Shown here: piece after piece, positions 6,944 through 14,095 of the stretch
How the letters are laid out: each line of letters opens with the position of its first letter
Numbering within the stretch: the stretch's first letter is position 1
From: Lachnospiraceae bacterium UBA3711
GTDB taxonomy: Bacteria; Bacillota; Clostridia; Lachnospirales; Lachnospiraceae
DNA length: 14,443 nt
NCBI GenBank assembly: GCA_002371345.1
Contig: DFHY01000092.1
Coordinates: 1-14,443 of the forward strand
Reading direction: 5' to 3'
Notes under the pieces: model-generated
Databases searched by the model: none
What the model was told of the DNA's origin: nothing
Seen by the model: only the letters and a program-made list of their open reading frames with translations
Program-made: the position numbers and the translations under genes

Positions 6944-8101
6944 ATGAAAAAGCATCATCAGTCGGTTTATCTGAATACTGTATTCCTGCTTCTGGTCTTT
7001 ATCGTGACGGCTGCGAGCATACTTAAGCCTCAGAGAGAGAAGAGCGAGACGGAGAACCGCACTCTCGAGCAGCGCCCGGCCCTGACATGGGAAGGCCTGA
7101 TCTCAGGGGACTTCGCGAAGCACTACGAGAGTTATCTGTCGGATCAGTTTATCCTCAGGGACGGATGGATCACGCTCAGGACAGGTATAGAGCGGGCCGC
7201 GCTGAAGCAGGAGATCAATGATGTCTACTTCGCGAAGGATCATTATCTGATAGAGAAGCATTCGGGGACATTTACGGAAGAGACTGCGCAGCAGAATATC
7301 ACGCGCATAGGAGCATTCTTCCGTGAGATGGAGAACTCATTTTCCCCGGAACACCTGACCTGCATGGTTGTGCCTAACGCAGTCGACATATTGTCTGACA
7401 AGCTGCCGGCATTTGCCGATCCATATAATGAAGAGGATTACCTGAATAAAGTGAGGGAGGCGCTTCCTGACGGGGTCTGGTTCGATTCGTCGGCGGTTCT
7501 GAGGGAGAGTCATGATGCGGATGATTCAAGGCAGCTCTATTACAGGACGGACCACCACTGGACGACAGAAGCTGCCTTTGAGGTTTTTGCGGCATGGGCG
7601 CAGCAGAAGGGCGTAGCGTCCGTATCGAGAGATCAGTTTGATATATCGACAGTAACCGATTCTTTTGAGGGGACGATCTCGTCGAAGCTTGGCATCAGCG
7701 GCAAGGCGGACTCAATACAGAGGTGGGATCCTGTGTCCGCGTATGATTATTATCTGGTATACAGCCAGTCAGATGACATACGCAATACCATGTACCAGGA
7801 TCCATTCCTTGAGACGAAGGATAAATACGCGTACTTCTACGGCGGAAACTTCGGCCTGATAGAGACTAAGATGCCGCAGTCTGTTACCGGCAGGAGACTG
7901 CTTATTATCAAGGATTCCTACGCGCACTGCTTCGCACCGTTTACCTGCGGGTACTTCGATGAGGTGGACTTGCTTGATCCGAGGTATTACAATTCCAGTA
8001 TCAGGGAACTGATAGGATCAAAGTCATACACCGATGTTCTGTTCCTGTTCAACGCCGCGGGTTTTGCCCAGGAGACAGCTCTTGCAAGGCTGCTGGCCTG
8101 A
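6944..8101 (+). CDS. DHHW family protein, AlgX/AlgJ-like SGNH-fold acetylation partner
   Basis: A 385-aa extracytoplasmic protein anchored by one N-terminal membrane segment (about 8-26). It holds the family signature YRTDHHWTTEAA with D203, H204, H205 and W206, and a later LLIIKDSYAHCF with S325. By analogy with AlgX and AlgJ, D203 and H205 of the DxHW block and S325 would form the Asp-His-Ser catalytic set that passes acetyl groups onto polysaccharide. The ExNRxLxxRP segment near the N-terminus (ETENRTLEQRP, 35-45) is also typical of the family. The gene starts 9 bp behind the MBOAT gene with only a weak AGAGAAAG ribosome site, so translation may depend on coupling. Catalytic roles are inferred from the alginate proteins, not shown for this family member. 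Confidence 0.88.
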   Translation: MKKHHQSVYLNTVFLLLVFIVTAASILKPQREKSETENRTLEQRPALTWEGLISGDFAKHYESYLSDQFILRDGWITLRTGIERAALKQEINDVYFAKDHYLIEKHSGTFTEETAQQNITRIGAFFREMENSFSPEHLTCMVVPNAVDILSDKLPAFADPYNEEDYLNKVREALPDGVWFDSSAVLRESHDADDSRQLYYRTDHHWTTEAAFEVFAAWAQQKGVASVSRDQFDISTVTDSFEGTISSKLGISGKADSIQRWDPVSAYDYYLVYSQSDDIRNTMYQDPFLETKDKYAYFYGGNFGLIETKMPQSVTGRRLLIIKDSYAHCFAPFTCGYFDEVDLLDPRYYNSSIRELIGSKSYTDVLFLFNAAGFAQETALARLLA

Positions 8102-8115
8102 AGCGTCACTGCATA

Positions 8116-8135
8116 GATTCATTCTGATTCATTCT
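8116..8135 (+). repeat. Perfect 10-bp tandem repeat in the dhhw-thyA spacer
   Basis: GATTCATTCT is repeated twice without a gap, 14 bp behind the DHHW stop. The 145-bp spacer also has a 7-bp long-range pairing (8098-8104 with 8136-8142) and a weak promoter-like pair ahead of thyA (TTGGCG at 8195, TATAAG at 8220, 19-bp spacer). No terminator with a T-run was found. Confidence 0.7.
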
Positions 8136-8246
8136 GCTTCAGCGCCGGCAGGCCTGAAATGTGTTCGCTGGCTTTTGCGTTTTCGGCGGAGTGTTTGGCG
8201 CATAATAACAGAGCTTCATTATAAGGATTAGAGGGAGGCTGAGTAG

Positions 8247-9152
8247 ATGAGCTGCGCGGATAGAGTTTTTATCGATATGTGCGAGGATATCCTTCAAAAC
8301 GGTACGAGTACCGAGGGACAGAGGGTCAGGCCCCACTGGCCGGACGGCGCGCCTGCCTATACCATCAAGCGCTTCGGGATCTGCAACAGGTATGACCTGA
8401 GGAAGGAATTTCCGGCGCTGACGCTCAGGAAGACCGCCCTCAAGAGCGCTATGGATGAGATTCTCTGGATCTGGCAGCGAAAGTCCAACAATATCCATGA
8501 TCTGAAGCCGCACATCTGGGATGAGTGGGCTGACAAGGACGGCAGCATAGGAAAGGCATACGGCTACCAGATGGGAGTGAAGCATGTCTACAGCGAGGGG
8601 CTGTTTGACCAGGTTGACAGAGTCCTGTATGATCTGAAGAATAACCCTTACAGCCGGAGAATCATGACGAACCTCTACGTTCATCAGGATCTGCACGAGA
8701 TGAATCTCTATCCGTGCGCGTACAGCATGACCTTCAATGTGACGAGGGAGACGGTGCATCCTGAAGCTGACAGTCCCGCGGCGCTTGACCGGATACCGGA
8801 CGCGGACGAACACGGCGAGCGTCTGGTTCTGAACGCCGTGCTGAACCAGAGATCAAATGATGTTCTGACAGCTAATAACTGGAATGTTGCACAGTATGCT
8901 ATACTTCTGATGATGATGGCGCAGGTGAGCAATATGGTTCCGGGAGAACTGGTACATATGATCGCGGACGCGCATATCTATGACCGTCATGTTCCGCTGA
9001 TCAGAGAACTGATCAGGCGCGAGCCTCTGAAGGCTCCGAGGGTCTGGCTGGATCCGGCGGTTGAAGACTTCTACGATTTTACGACGGACAGTCTTCACTA
9101 TGAAGGATATGAGACGCATGAACAGATCCGGAATATTCCGGTGGCAGTGTAG
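8247..9152 (+). CDS. thyA: Thymidylate synthase
   Basis: Makes dTMP from dUMP using methylene-tetrahydrofolate, yielding dihydrofolate for the next gene product. The 301-aa protein has the nucleophile C157 in LYPCAYS, RRIMTNLYV with the phosphate-binding arginines (138-145), QRSNDVLTANNWNVAQYA (201-218) with the dUMP-contact residues, and AHIYDRHV in the C-terminal third. It ends in NIPVAV, and a C-terminal Ala-Val or Ile is typical for closing the active site. The usual GxPFN of many ThyA proteins reads ANNWN here, as in the Clostridial subtype, keeping the final Asn. About 20 extra acidic residues (about 171-191) sit between VTRET and LVLNAVLNQRS and explain the length. AGGGAGG eight bases upstream supports the start. 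folA follows after 15 bp, so the two are an operon. Confidence 0.96.
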   Translation: MSCADRVFIDMCEDILQNGTSTEGQRVRPHWPDGAPAYTIKRFGICNRYDLRKEFPALTLRKTALKSAMDEILWIWQRKSNNIHDLKPHIWDEWADKDGSIGKAYGYQMGVKHVYSEGLFDQVDRVLYDLKNNPYSRRIMTNLYVHQDLHEMNLYPCAYSMTFNVTRETVHPEADSPAALDRIPDADEHGERLVLNAVLNQRSNDVLTANNWNVAQYAILLMMMAQVSNMVPGELVHMIADAHIYDRHVPLIRELIRREPLKAPRVWLDPAVEDFYDFTTDSLHYEGYETHEQIRNIPVAV

Positions 9153-9167
9153 CAAAGGAGAGGCAGT

Positions 9168-9674
9168 ATGCAGCTGATTGCCGCAGCGGATGCGAGGTGG
9201 GGAATCGGTAAAGACGGACAGCTATTAATATCGATTCCTGCCGATATGAAGTATTTCCAGTCTGTAACCGGAGGACATACCATCATCATGGGAAGGAAAA
9301 CTCTTGAGAGCTTTCCGGGTAAGAGGCCGCTCAGAAACCGCCGTAATATTGTGCTGACGCATAATGAGGATTATAAGGTGAAGGATGCCGAGACGGTTCA
9401 CAGTGTCGCTGAGGCGCTGGAGCTGATCCGCGATACTGACAAGGATGAGGTGTTCTGTGTCGGAGGCGCCGGCATATACAGGCTGTTTCTGCCTTACTGC
9501 GATACGGCTCTGATCACCAGGATTGAACATATATATGACGCTGACGCATTTATGCCGGATCTCGATAAGGATCCTGACTGGGAGAAGATCAGCGAGAGCG
9601 AAGAACAGGTTTTCTGCGATCTGATATATCATTTCTGTACTTACAGGAGAATCGGAAAGGAGCGTGTATCATGA
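9168..9674 (+). CDS. folA: Dihydrofolate reductase
   Basis: Reduces dihydrofolate to tetrahydrofolate with NADPH, recycling the product of ThyA. The 168-aa length is normal. Visible features: ADARWGIGKDGQLL (7-20) with the GIG loop, IPADMKYF with the catalytic acid D26, HTIIMGRKTLESFPG with the cofactor-binding MGRKT, NIVLTHN, and VFCVGGAGIYRLFLP with the conserved Gly-Gly cofactor motif. The start has AAAGGAG at a good distance. The stop TGA overlaps the ATG of the following kinase gene as ATGA, so translation of the kinase is probably coupled to folA. Confidence 0.95.
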   Translation: MQLIAAADARWGIGKDGQLLISIPADMKYFQSVTGGHTIIMGRKTLESFPGKRPLRNRRNIVLTHNEDYKVKDAETVHSVAEALELIRDTDKDEVFCVGGAGIYRLFLPYCDTALITRIEHIYDADAFMPDLDKDPDWEKISESEEQVFCDLIYHFCTYRRIGKERVS

Positions 9675-10600
9675 TCTATACAGTGACTTTCAGCCCAACT
9701 CTCGACTATGTTGTAAGCGTAGAGAACTTTCAGCCTGGCATCATTAACAGAACGACATCGGAGCATGTATATCCCGGCGGAAAGGGAGTCAATGTTTCCA
9801 TAGCCCTGAAGAGCTTCGGTTATGAGAATACCGCCCTTGGTTTCATCGCCGGCTTCACCGGCGCGGAGATCAAGCGCCAGCTCCACATGCTGGGGGTGCA
9901 GAACAACTTCATCAATGTGGAGCAGGGGATGAGCCGTGTCAACATGAAGATCGTGTCGGACACGGAGACCGCCATAAACGGGCAGGGACCGCAGATCACG
10001 TATGAGGACATAGGAACGCTCTACGCAAGGCTCCGCTGTCTGGTTGACGGAGATTATCTTGTGCTTGCCGGTCATATCCCGGATATTCTTCCGCTGGATA
10101 TGTATGAGCAGGTGCTTCAGTTTCTGGTAGGACGCAGCCTTAATATCGTGGTTGACGCTGAGAAGGAGCTTCTGACAGGAACCCTGAAGTACAGGCCCTG
10201 GCTGATCAAGCCGAACAGGGATGAGCTGGGAGATATCTTCAATGTCGAGATAAAAGACAGGGAGGACGCTGTCCCGTATGCCCGCAGGCTTCAGGAGATG
10301 GGAGCGCAGAATGTCCTTGTGAGTATGGGTGCCGACGGAGCTGTGCTGCTGTCATCCGACGGGACTATCTACAGCTCGGATGCCCTCAAGGGTAATGTCG
10401 TCAGTACTGTCGGCGCGGGTGATTCCATGGTTGCGGGATTTATCGCGGGCTATCTGGGATCGGACGGCGACTATGAGACCGCGTTCAGACAGGGGCTGTG
10501 CGCAGGCGCCGCGAGTTCTTTCAGTCTTGTGATTCCGGACGCGCGCCAGGTTGACTATATGATGCGGACGACGCGTTTCGATATTGAGATAAGACAGTAA
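9671..10600 (+). CDS. fruK: 1-phosphofructokinase-like PfkB family sugar kinase
   Basis: A 309-aa cytoplasmic kinase of the 1-PfkB/LacC branch, expected to make fructose-1,6-bisphosphate from fructose-1-phosphate; tagatose-6-phosphate is an alternative substrate. Motifs: VTFSPTLDYVV (5-15), the substrate loop VYPGGKGVNVSIALKSFG (33-50), GFIAGFTG (57-64), VDAEKELL and LIKPNRDELG in the middle, VSMGADGAVLL, and the catalytic VGAGDSMVAGFIAG with base D251. The usual AGS(L/I/V)P segment reads AGHIP here, with His134 for Ser. The gene overlaps folA by four bases, and no fructose PTS or FruR regulator is in view. Family membership is firm; the fruK name is by similarity, and the odd location leaves the substrate open. 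Confidence 0.82.
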   Translation: MIYTVTFSPTLDYVVSVENFQPGIINRTTSEHVYPGGKGVNVSIALKSFGYENTALGFIAGFTGAEIKRQLHMLGVQNNFINVEQGMSRVNMKIVSDTETAINGQGPQITYEDIGTLYARLRCLVDGDYLVLAGHIPDILPLDMYEQVLQFLVGRSLNIVVDAEKELLTGTLKYRPWLIKPNRDELGDIFNVEIKDREDAVPYARRLQEMGAQNVLVSMGADGAVLLSSDGTIYSSDALKGNVVSTVGAGDSMVAGFIAGYLGSDGDYETAFRQGLCAGAASSFSLVIPDARQVDYMMRTTRFDIEIRQ

Positions 10601-10625
10601 AGCATATTATTACCAGCCTTGATGG

Positions 10626-10670
10626 GTGCGCCGTTCGCGGAATGGTATGCGTCTTGACGGCTGCGCTTTA
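10626..10670 (+). terminator. Probable terminator of the thyA-folA-kinase operon
   Basis: GTGCGCCGT (10626-10634) pairs with ACGGC-T-GCGC (10657-10666, one bulged T and one GU pair) around a 22-nt loop that can form a small inner stem. TTTA follows. It lies 25 bp behind the kinase stop, in the gap before the convergent cupin gene. The T-run is short. Confidence 0.4.
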
Positions 10671-10679
10671 ATGATCTGC

Positions 10680-11018
10680 TCAGTCTTCCACGAAGTCTTC
10701 TCTGTAGGGAGCGAATACGTCCAGCAGTACGCCCGCTTCAAGGCAGACGCAGCCGTGTTCGACGCCGTCTTTTTTGAGGAGTGTGTCTCCCTGTTTTACG
10801 ATCTTCTTCACCCCGTCGATTGAGAATTCAAACTTGCCGCTGACAATATAGGTTATCTGTGTATGCGGGTGGGAGTGAAGGGCACCGACCGCTCCTTTTT
10901 CAAAGGTATTCTCCACAACCATAACGTCATCAGAATACGCCAGTACTCTCTTTGTGACGCCAGCTCCGTTATCCTCTGCCTTTACGGTATCATAAAAGAC
11001 CCACCTGTCATTTTTCAT
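10680..11018 (-). CDS. kdgF: KdgF-like cupin, unsaturated uronate ring opening
   Basis: A 112-aa single-domain cupin. Cupin motif 1 is GALHSHPHTQITYIVSGKFE (45-64) with metal-binding candidates H48, H50 and Q54; motif 2 is KKDGVEHGC with H88. The tail reads LLDVFAPYREDF, giving D100, F102 and R106. The same Asp-x-Phe-x3-Arg spacing is reported for the catalytic residues of characterised KdgF proteins, which linearise 4,5-unsaturated monouronates released by polysaccharide lyases. A perfect AGGAGG (11027-11032 on the minus strand) sets the start. It diverges from uxuA, and a kduD-like gene lies at the far end of the locus, which supports the uronate role. The KdgF name rests on motif memory and context, since small cupins are diverse. 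Confidence 0.72.
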   Translation of the reverse strand: MKNDRWVFYDTVKAEDNGAGVTKRVLAYSDDVMVVENTFEKGAVGALHSHPHTQITYIVSGKFEFSIDGVKKIVKQGDTLLKKDGVEHGCVCLEAGVLLDVFAPYREDFVED

Positions 11019-11053
11019 GATCTGTTCCTCCTGAAATAAGTTGTATAGATGAA

Positions 11054-11082
11054 TTGCATTCGTTATCTGAAACCAGTATAAT
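11054..11082 (+). promoter_or_regulatory. SigA-type promoter of uxuA
   Basis: TTGCAT (11054-11059), a 17-bp spacer and a perfect TATAAT (11077-11082). Start point near 11089, leader of about 45 nt to the uxuA ATG, with AAGGAGG just upstream of the start codon. On the minus strand a weaker pair for the cupin gene can be drawn (TTCAGA, 18 bp, TATACA with -10 at 11042-11047), which would overlap this promoter. Confidence 0.75.
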
Positions 11083-11094
11083 CGATTTTATCGA
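11082..11094. promoter_or_regulatory. Candidate operator over the uxuA start point
   Basis: The inverted repeat TCGAT-TTT-ATCGA starts at the last base of the -10 box and covers the expected transcription start. A repressor bound here would block uxuA and possibly the divergent cupin gene. The regulator is not in the window. Confidence 0.5.
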
Positions 11095-11133
11095 AAAAGA
11101 AAGGGCTTTCACAGCTGCAAGGAGGATACATTT

Positions 11134-12261
11134 ATGGAGATGACACTGCGTTGGTACGGATCTGCGTTTGATACCGTTACGCTGCGCCAGATCAGGCAGA
11201 TTCCGGGTGTGAAGGGCGTAATCACGACCCTGTATCAGAAAGCGCCGGGAGAGCTGTGGACAAGAGAGGAGATTCATACTCTGAAGGAGGAGGTGGAAGC
11301 CTCAGGCCTGAAGCTTTCTGGAATTGAATCTGTCAATATCAGTGATGACATCAAGACTGCGGGACCTCTTCGTGACGAGCATATTCAGGCTTACATAGAG
11401 ACTCTGGAGAATCTGGGAAAAGAAGACATCCACATGGTCTGTTATAATTTCATGCCTGTTTTTGACTGGACCAGGACAGAGCTTGCCAGGGTGAGGGAGG
11501 ATGGCTCGACGGTTCTCGCCTACAACCAGGAAGCGGTTGACCGTATCGATCCTGAGAGAATGTTTGAGAGTATTGCCGGAGATATGAACGGTACTGTCAT
11601 GCCGGGCTGGGAGCCGGAGCGCATGGCGAGGGTGAAGGAGCTGTTTGATCTGTACAGGGATATAGACAGTGAGAAGCTCTTCGAAAACCTGAAGTACTTC
11701 CTCGAGGCCGTCATGCCGGTGTGCGATAAGTATGATATCAATATGGCTATACATCCGGACGATCCGGCGTGGTCGGTATTCGGTCTTCCGAGAATTATCA
11801 CGAACATGGAGAATATCAGCCGGATGATGAAGATGGTGGACAATCCTCACAACGGAGTCACTTTCTGCGCCGGCTCATACGGGACAAATCCTGAAAATGA
11901 CCTTCCGGAGATGATCCGCGCCCTCAGGGGGAGAATTCATTTTGCCCATGTCAGAAATCTCAGGTTCAACAGGTTCTGCCGTGAGGACGGAAGCCAGGTG
12001 ACAAGCTGGACCGGCGAGAAGATCCCGGTCGGGAAGCCTGATTTCGAGGAGGCCCAGCATCTGTCTTCAGACGGAAGCTTCGATATGTATGAGATTGTCA
12101 GGGCGCTTCATGATATCGGATTCGAGGGCCCAATCAGACCTGACCACGGAAGGATGATCTGGGATGAGAAGGGCATGCCGGGTTACGGTCTGTATGACAG
12201 AGCGCTTGGCGCGGTCTACATCCAGGGGCTCTGGGAAGCTATCGAGAAGAGCGGCAGGTAG
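11134..12261 (+). CDS. uxuA: Mannonate dehydratase
   Basis: Dehydrates D-mannonate to 2-keto-3-deoxygluconate in the hexuronate pathway; a Mn2+-dependent TIM-barrel enzyme of the cytoplasm. The 375 aa are of normal length. Family motifs: TLRWYGSAFDTVTL (4-17), VCYNFMPVFDWTRT (102-115), MAIHPDDPAWSVFGLPRI with H207, GVTFCAGSYGTN with C245, FAHVRNLRF with H272, and IRPDHGRMIW with D337 and H338. H207, C245, H272 and D337 match in order the His-Cys-His-Asp metal set known from a streptococcal UxuA. AAGGAGG upstream supports the start. uxuB follows after 177 bp without a clear terminator or promoter, so they are probably co-transcribed. Confidence 0.96.
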   Translation: MEMTLRWYGSAFDTVTLRQIRQIPGVKGVITTLYQKAPGELWTREEIHTLKEEVEASGLKLSGIESVNISDDIKTAGPLRDEHIQAYIETLENLGKEDIHMVCYNFMPVFDWTRTELARVREDGSTVLAYNQEAVDRIDPERMFESIAGDMNGTVMPGWEPERMARVKELFDLYRDIDSEKLFENLKYFLEAVMPVCDKYDINMAIHPDDPAWSVFGLPRIITNMENISRMMKMVDNPHNGVTFCAGSYGTNPENDLPEMIRALRGRIHFAHVRNLRFNRFCREDGSQVTSWTGEKIPVGKPDFEEAQHLSSDGSFDMYEIVRALHDIGFEGPIRPDHGRMIWDEKGMPGYGLYDRALGAVYIQGLWEAIEKSGR

Positions 12262-12327
12262 TATATGCCCTGGTGAGTGCTCAAGGATTCGGCGAGTGTT
12301 TCAGACTAAAATCTGATTCAGAAGGGG

Positions 12328-12354
12328 GCTGGCATAATCGCAGAGATTGCCGGC
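12328..12354 (+). other. Hairpin in the uxuA-uxuB spacer
   Basis: GCTGGCA (12328-12334) pairs with TGCCGGC (12348-12354, one GU pair), and an inner ATC/GAT stem closes a 5-nt loop. No T-run follows, so it is not a normal terminator. It may be an RNA processing or stability element that sets the uxuA to uxuB ratio. The rest of the 177-bp spacer shows only GGGAGG before the uxuB start. Confidence 0.3.
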
Positions 12355-12438
12355 ACTGTATTTCTGTCAAGTGGAGGCTTGTGTGTTTGAAGCTGCGCCG
12401 GAGTCAGGACAAAGATAACGAAAACCGGGAGGATCATC

Positions 12439-14067
12439 ATGAAACTGAACGCAGAGGATATAAGGGATAACCGGAAGGAGTGGGAAGATAAGGGATACAG
12501 GCTTCCCATGTATGACCGTGAGGAGATGATCAGGCGCACGAGGGAGAATCCGGTATGGATTCATTTCGGAGCGGGCAATATATTCCGTGCCTTTCAGGCA
12601 AATGACCTGGAAAACATGCTGAACAACAGGGATTATGACAGGGGAGCCATAGCGGTCGGAGGAAGAGACCACAGCATCATAGACCGGATGTATCATCTTC
12701 ATGACGATCTGAGCCTTCTTGTTACGCTTAAGGCAGACGGAACTATGGTGAAGACCGTGGTAGGGTCAGTGGCGGAGTCGCTGACGATGGACTTCTCAAG
12801 GCAGGATGACCTGAAGCGCCTGAAGGAGATATTCAGTTCCGACAGCCTGCAGATGGCAAGCTTTACCATAACAGAGAAGGGTTATGCCATAGTGGATTCG
12901 TCAGGAAATCTGATGAAGGATGCGGAGGCAGACTTCGGTGAAGGACCTGAGAACCCATCCACATATATGGGGAAATGTGCCAGCCTCCTGTATACCCGCT
13001 TCATGTCAGGAGGAAAGAAGATAGCATTTGTGAGCATGGACAACTGTTCGAGGAACGGGGACATGCTGAAGAAGGTCATGCTGTCATTTGCGAAAGCGTG
13101 GGAGAAGAGAGGCAAAGTGAAGGAAGGCTTCAGCGCCTACATTGAAGATGAGAGCAGAGTGTCATTTCCCTGTACGATGATCGACAAGATTACGCCGAGA
13201 CCTGATCCTTCTATTCTGGAGCTGCTGAAGAGAGACGGGATAGGAGACATAGATCCCGCCGTCACTCCGAACGGCTCGTATGTCGCGCCGTTTGTAAATG
13301 CGGAGGAGCCGGAATATCTGGTGGTTGAGGACGTGTTCCCGAACGGAAGACCGCCGCTTGAGAAGGGCGGCGTGATCTTCACCGACAAGGAGACCGTGGA
13401 CAAGTCAGAGCGCATGAAGGTATGCACCTGTCTGAATCCGCTGCACACATCGCTTGCGGTGTTCGGCTGCCTTCTCGGATTCACCAAGATGAGCGATGAG
13501 ATGCAGGATCCCGACCTCCGGGCACTGTGCGAGGGGGTAGGCTATACAGAAGGGCTGCCGGTGGTGACGGATCCCGGCATTCTCAATCCGAGAGAATTCA
13601 TAGATACCGTTGTAAAAGAACGGATTCCGAACGCGTTCCTGCCTGATACGCCGCAGCGCATAGCGACCGATACGTCACAGAAGATTCCGATCCGTTTCGG
13701 CGCGACGGTGAGAGCGTACATGGAAGACGCCAGTCTCAGTACCGCGGGTCTGAAGCTTATCCCGCTGGTGCTGGCCGGATGGCTCCGCTATCTGATGGGT
13801 GTAGATGACAATGGTGAGATCTTTGAGAGGAGCCATGATCCGCTGCTTGATGTTCTGACTCCTTATGTGGAACCGTTTAAGCTTGGAGACAAGCCGGATG
13901 ATGACATGCTTGAGAGCCGGCTTCATGATCTTCTTTCAAATGAGAAGATCTTCGGCGTCAATCTGTATGACGCGGGGATCGCCGGGATTGTGAAGAGCTA
14001 TTTCAGGAGACTGATATCTGGAACAGGAGCAGTACGCGGGACACTTCATGAAGTGCTGAACAGATAA
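12439..14067 (+). CDS. uxuB: Fructuronate reductase / mannonate oxidoreductase, long-form mannitol dehydrogenase family
   Basis: NAD(P)-dependent interconversion of D-fructuronate and D-mannonate, feeding UxuA. The 542-aa protein is of the long form seen in anaerobic Firmicutes, longer than the roughly 490-aa enterobacterial UxuB. The N-terminal Rossmann motif is WIHFGAGNIFRAFQAN (40-55). The catalytic block is RMKVCTCLNPLHTSLAVFGC with K327, N333 and H336, the Lys-Asn-His set of polyol-type long-chain dehydrogenases. Here Lys and Asn are separated by five residues instead of the usual four. GGGAGG about 7 bp ahead supports the start; an overlapping GTG-start ORF upstream has no ribosome site. 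Pathway role follows from uxuA next door; tagaturonate or mannitol as substrate is less likely. Confidence 0.87.
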   Translation: MKLNAEDIRDNRKEWEDKGYRLPMYDREEMIRRTRENPVWIHFGAGNIFRAFQANDLENMLNNRDYDRGAIAVGGRDHSIIDRMYHLHDDLSLLVTLKADGTMVKTVVGSVAESLTMDFSRQDDLKRLKEIFSSDSLQMASFTITEKGYAIVDSSGNLMKDAEADFGEGPENPSTYMGKCASLLYTRFMSGGKKIAFVSMDNCSRNGDMLKKVMLSFAKAWEKRGKVKEGFSAYIEDESRVSFPCTMIDKITPRPDPSILELLKRDGIGDIDPAVTPNGSYVAPFVNAEEPEYLVVEDVFPNGRPPLEKGGVIFTDKETVDKSERMKVCTCLNPLHTSLAVFGCLLGFTKMSDEMQDPDLRALCEGVGYTEGLPVVTDPGILNPREFIDTVVKERIPNAFLPDTPQRIATDTSQKIPIRFGATVRAYMEDASLSTAGLKLIPLVLAGWLRYLMGVDDNGEIFERSHDPLLDVLTPYVEPFKLGDKPDDDMLESRLHDLLSNEKIFGVNLYDAGIAGIVKSYFRRLISGTGAVRGTLHEVLNR

Positions 14068-14095
14068 CATGAGGCTGTTTCATTTAAGTCTCGGA

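Noticed and set aside
8139..8813. 224-aa minus-strand ORF over the start of thyA
   Set aside because: Antisense shadow of a certain gene, with no ribosome site and no recognisable domain.
12273..12470. 65-aa plus-strand GTG-start ORF between uxuA and uxuB
   Set aside because: No ribosome site, overlaps the secure uxuB start, and the composition is unlike a protein domain.
14042..14055. Perfect palindrome CACTTCATGAAGTG at the end of uxuB
   Set aside because: It lies inside coding sequence and is probably chance, although a regulatory role cannot be fully excluded.
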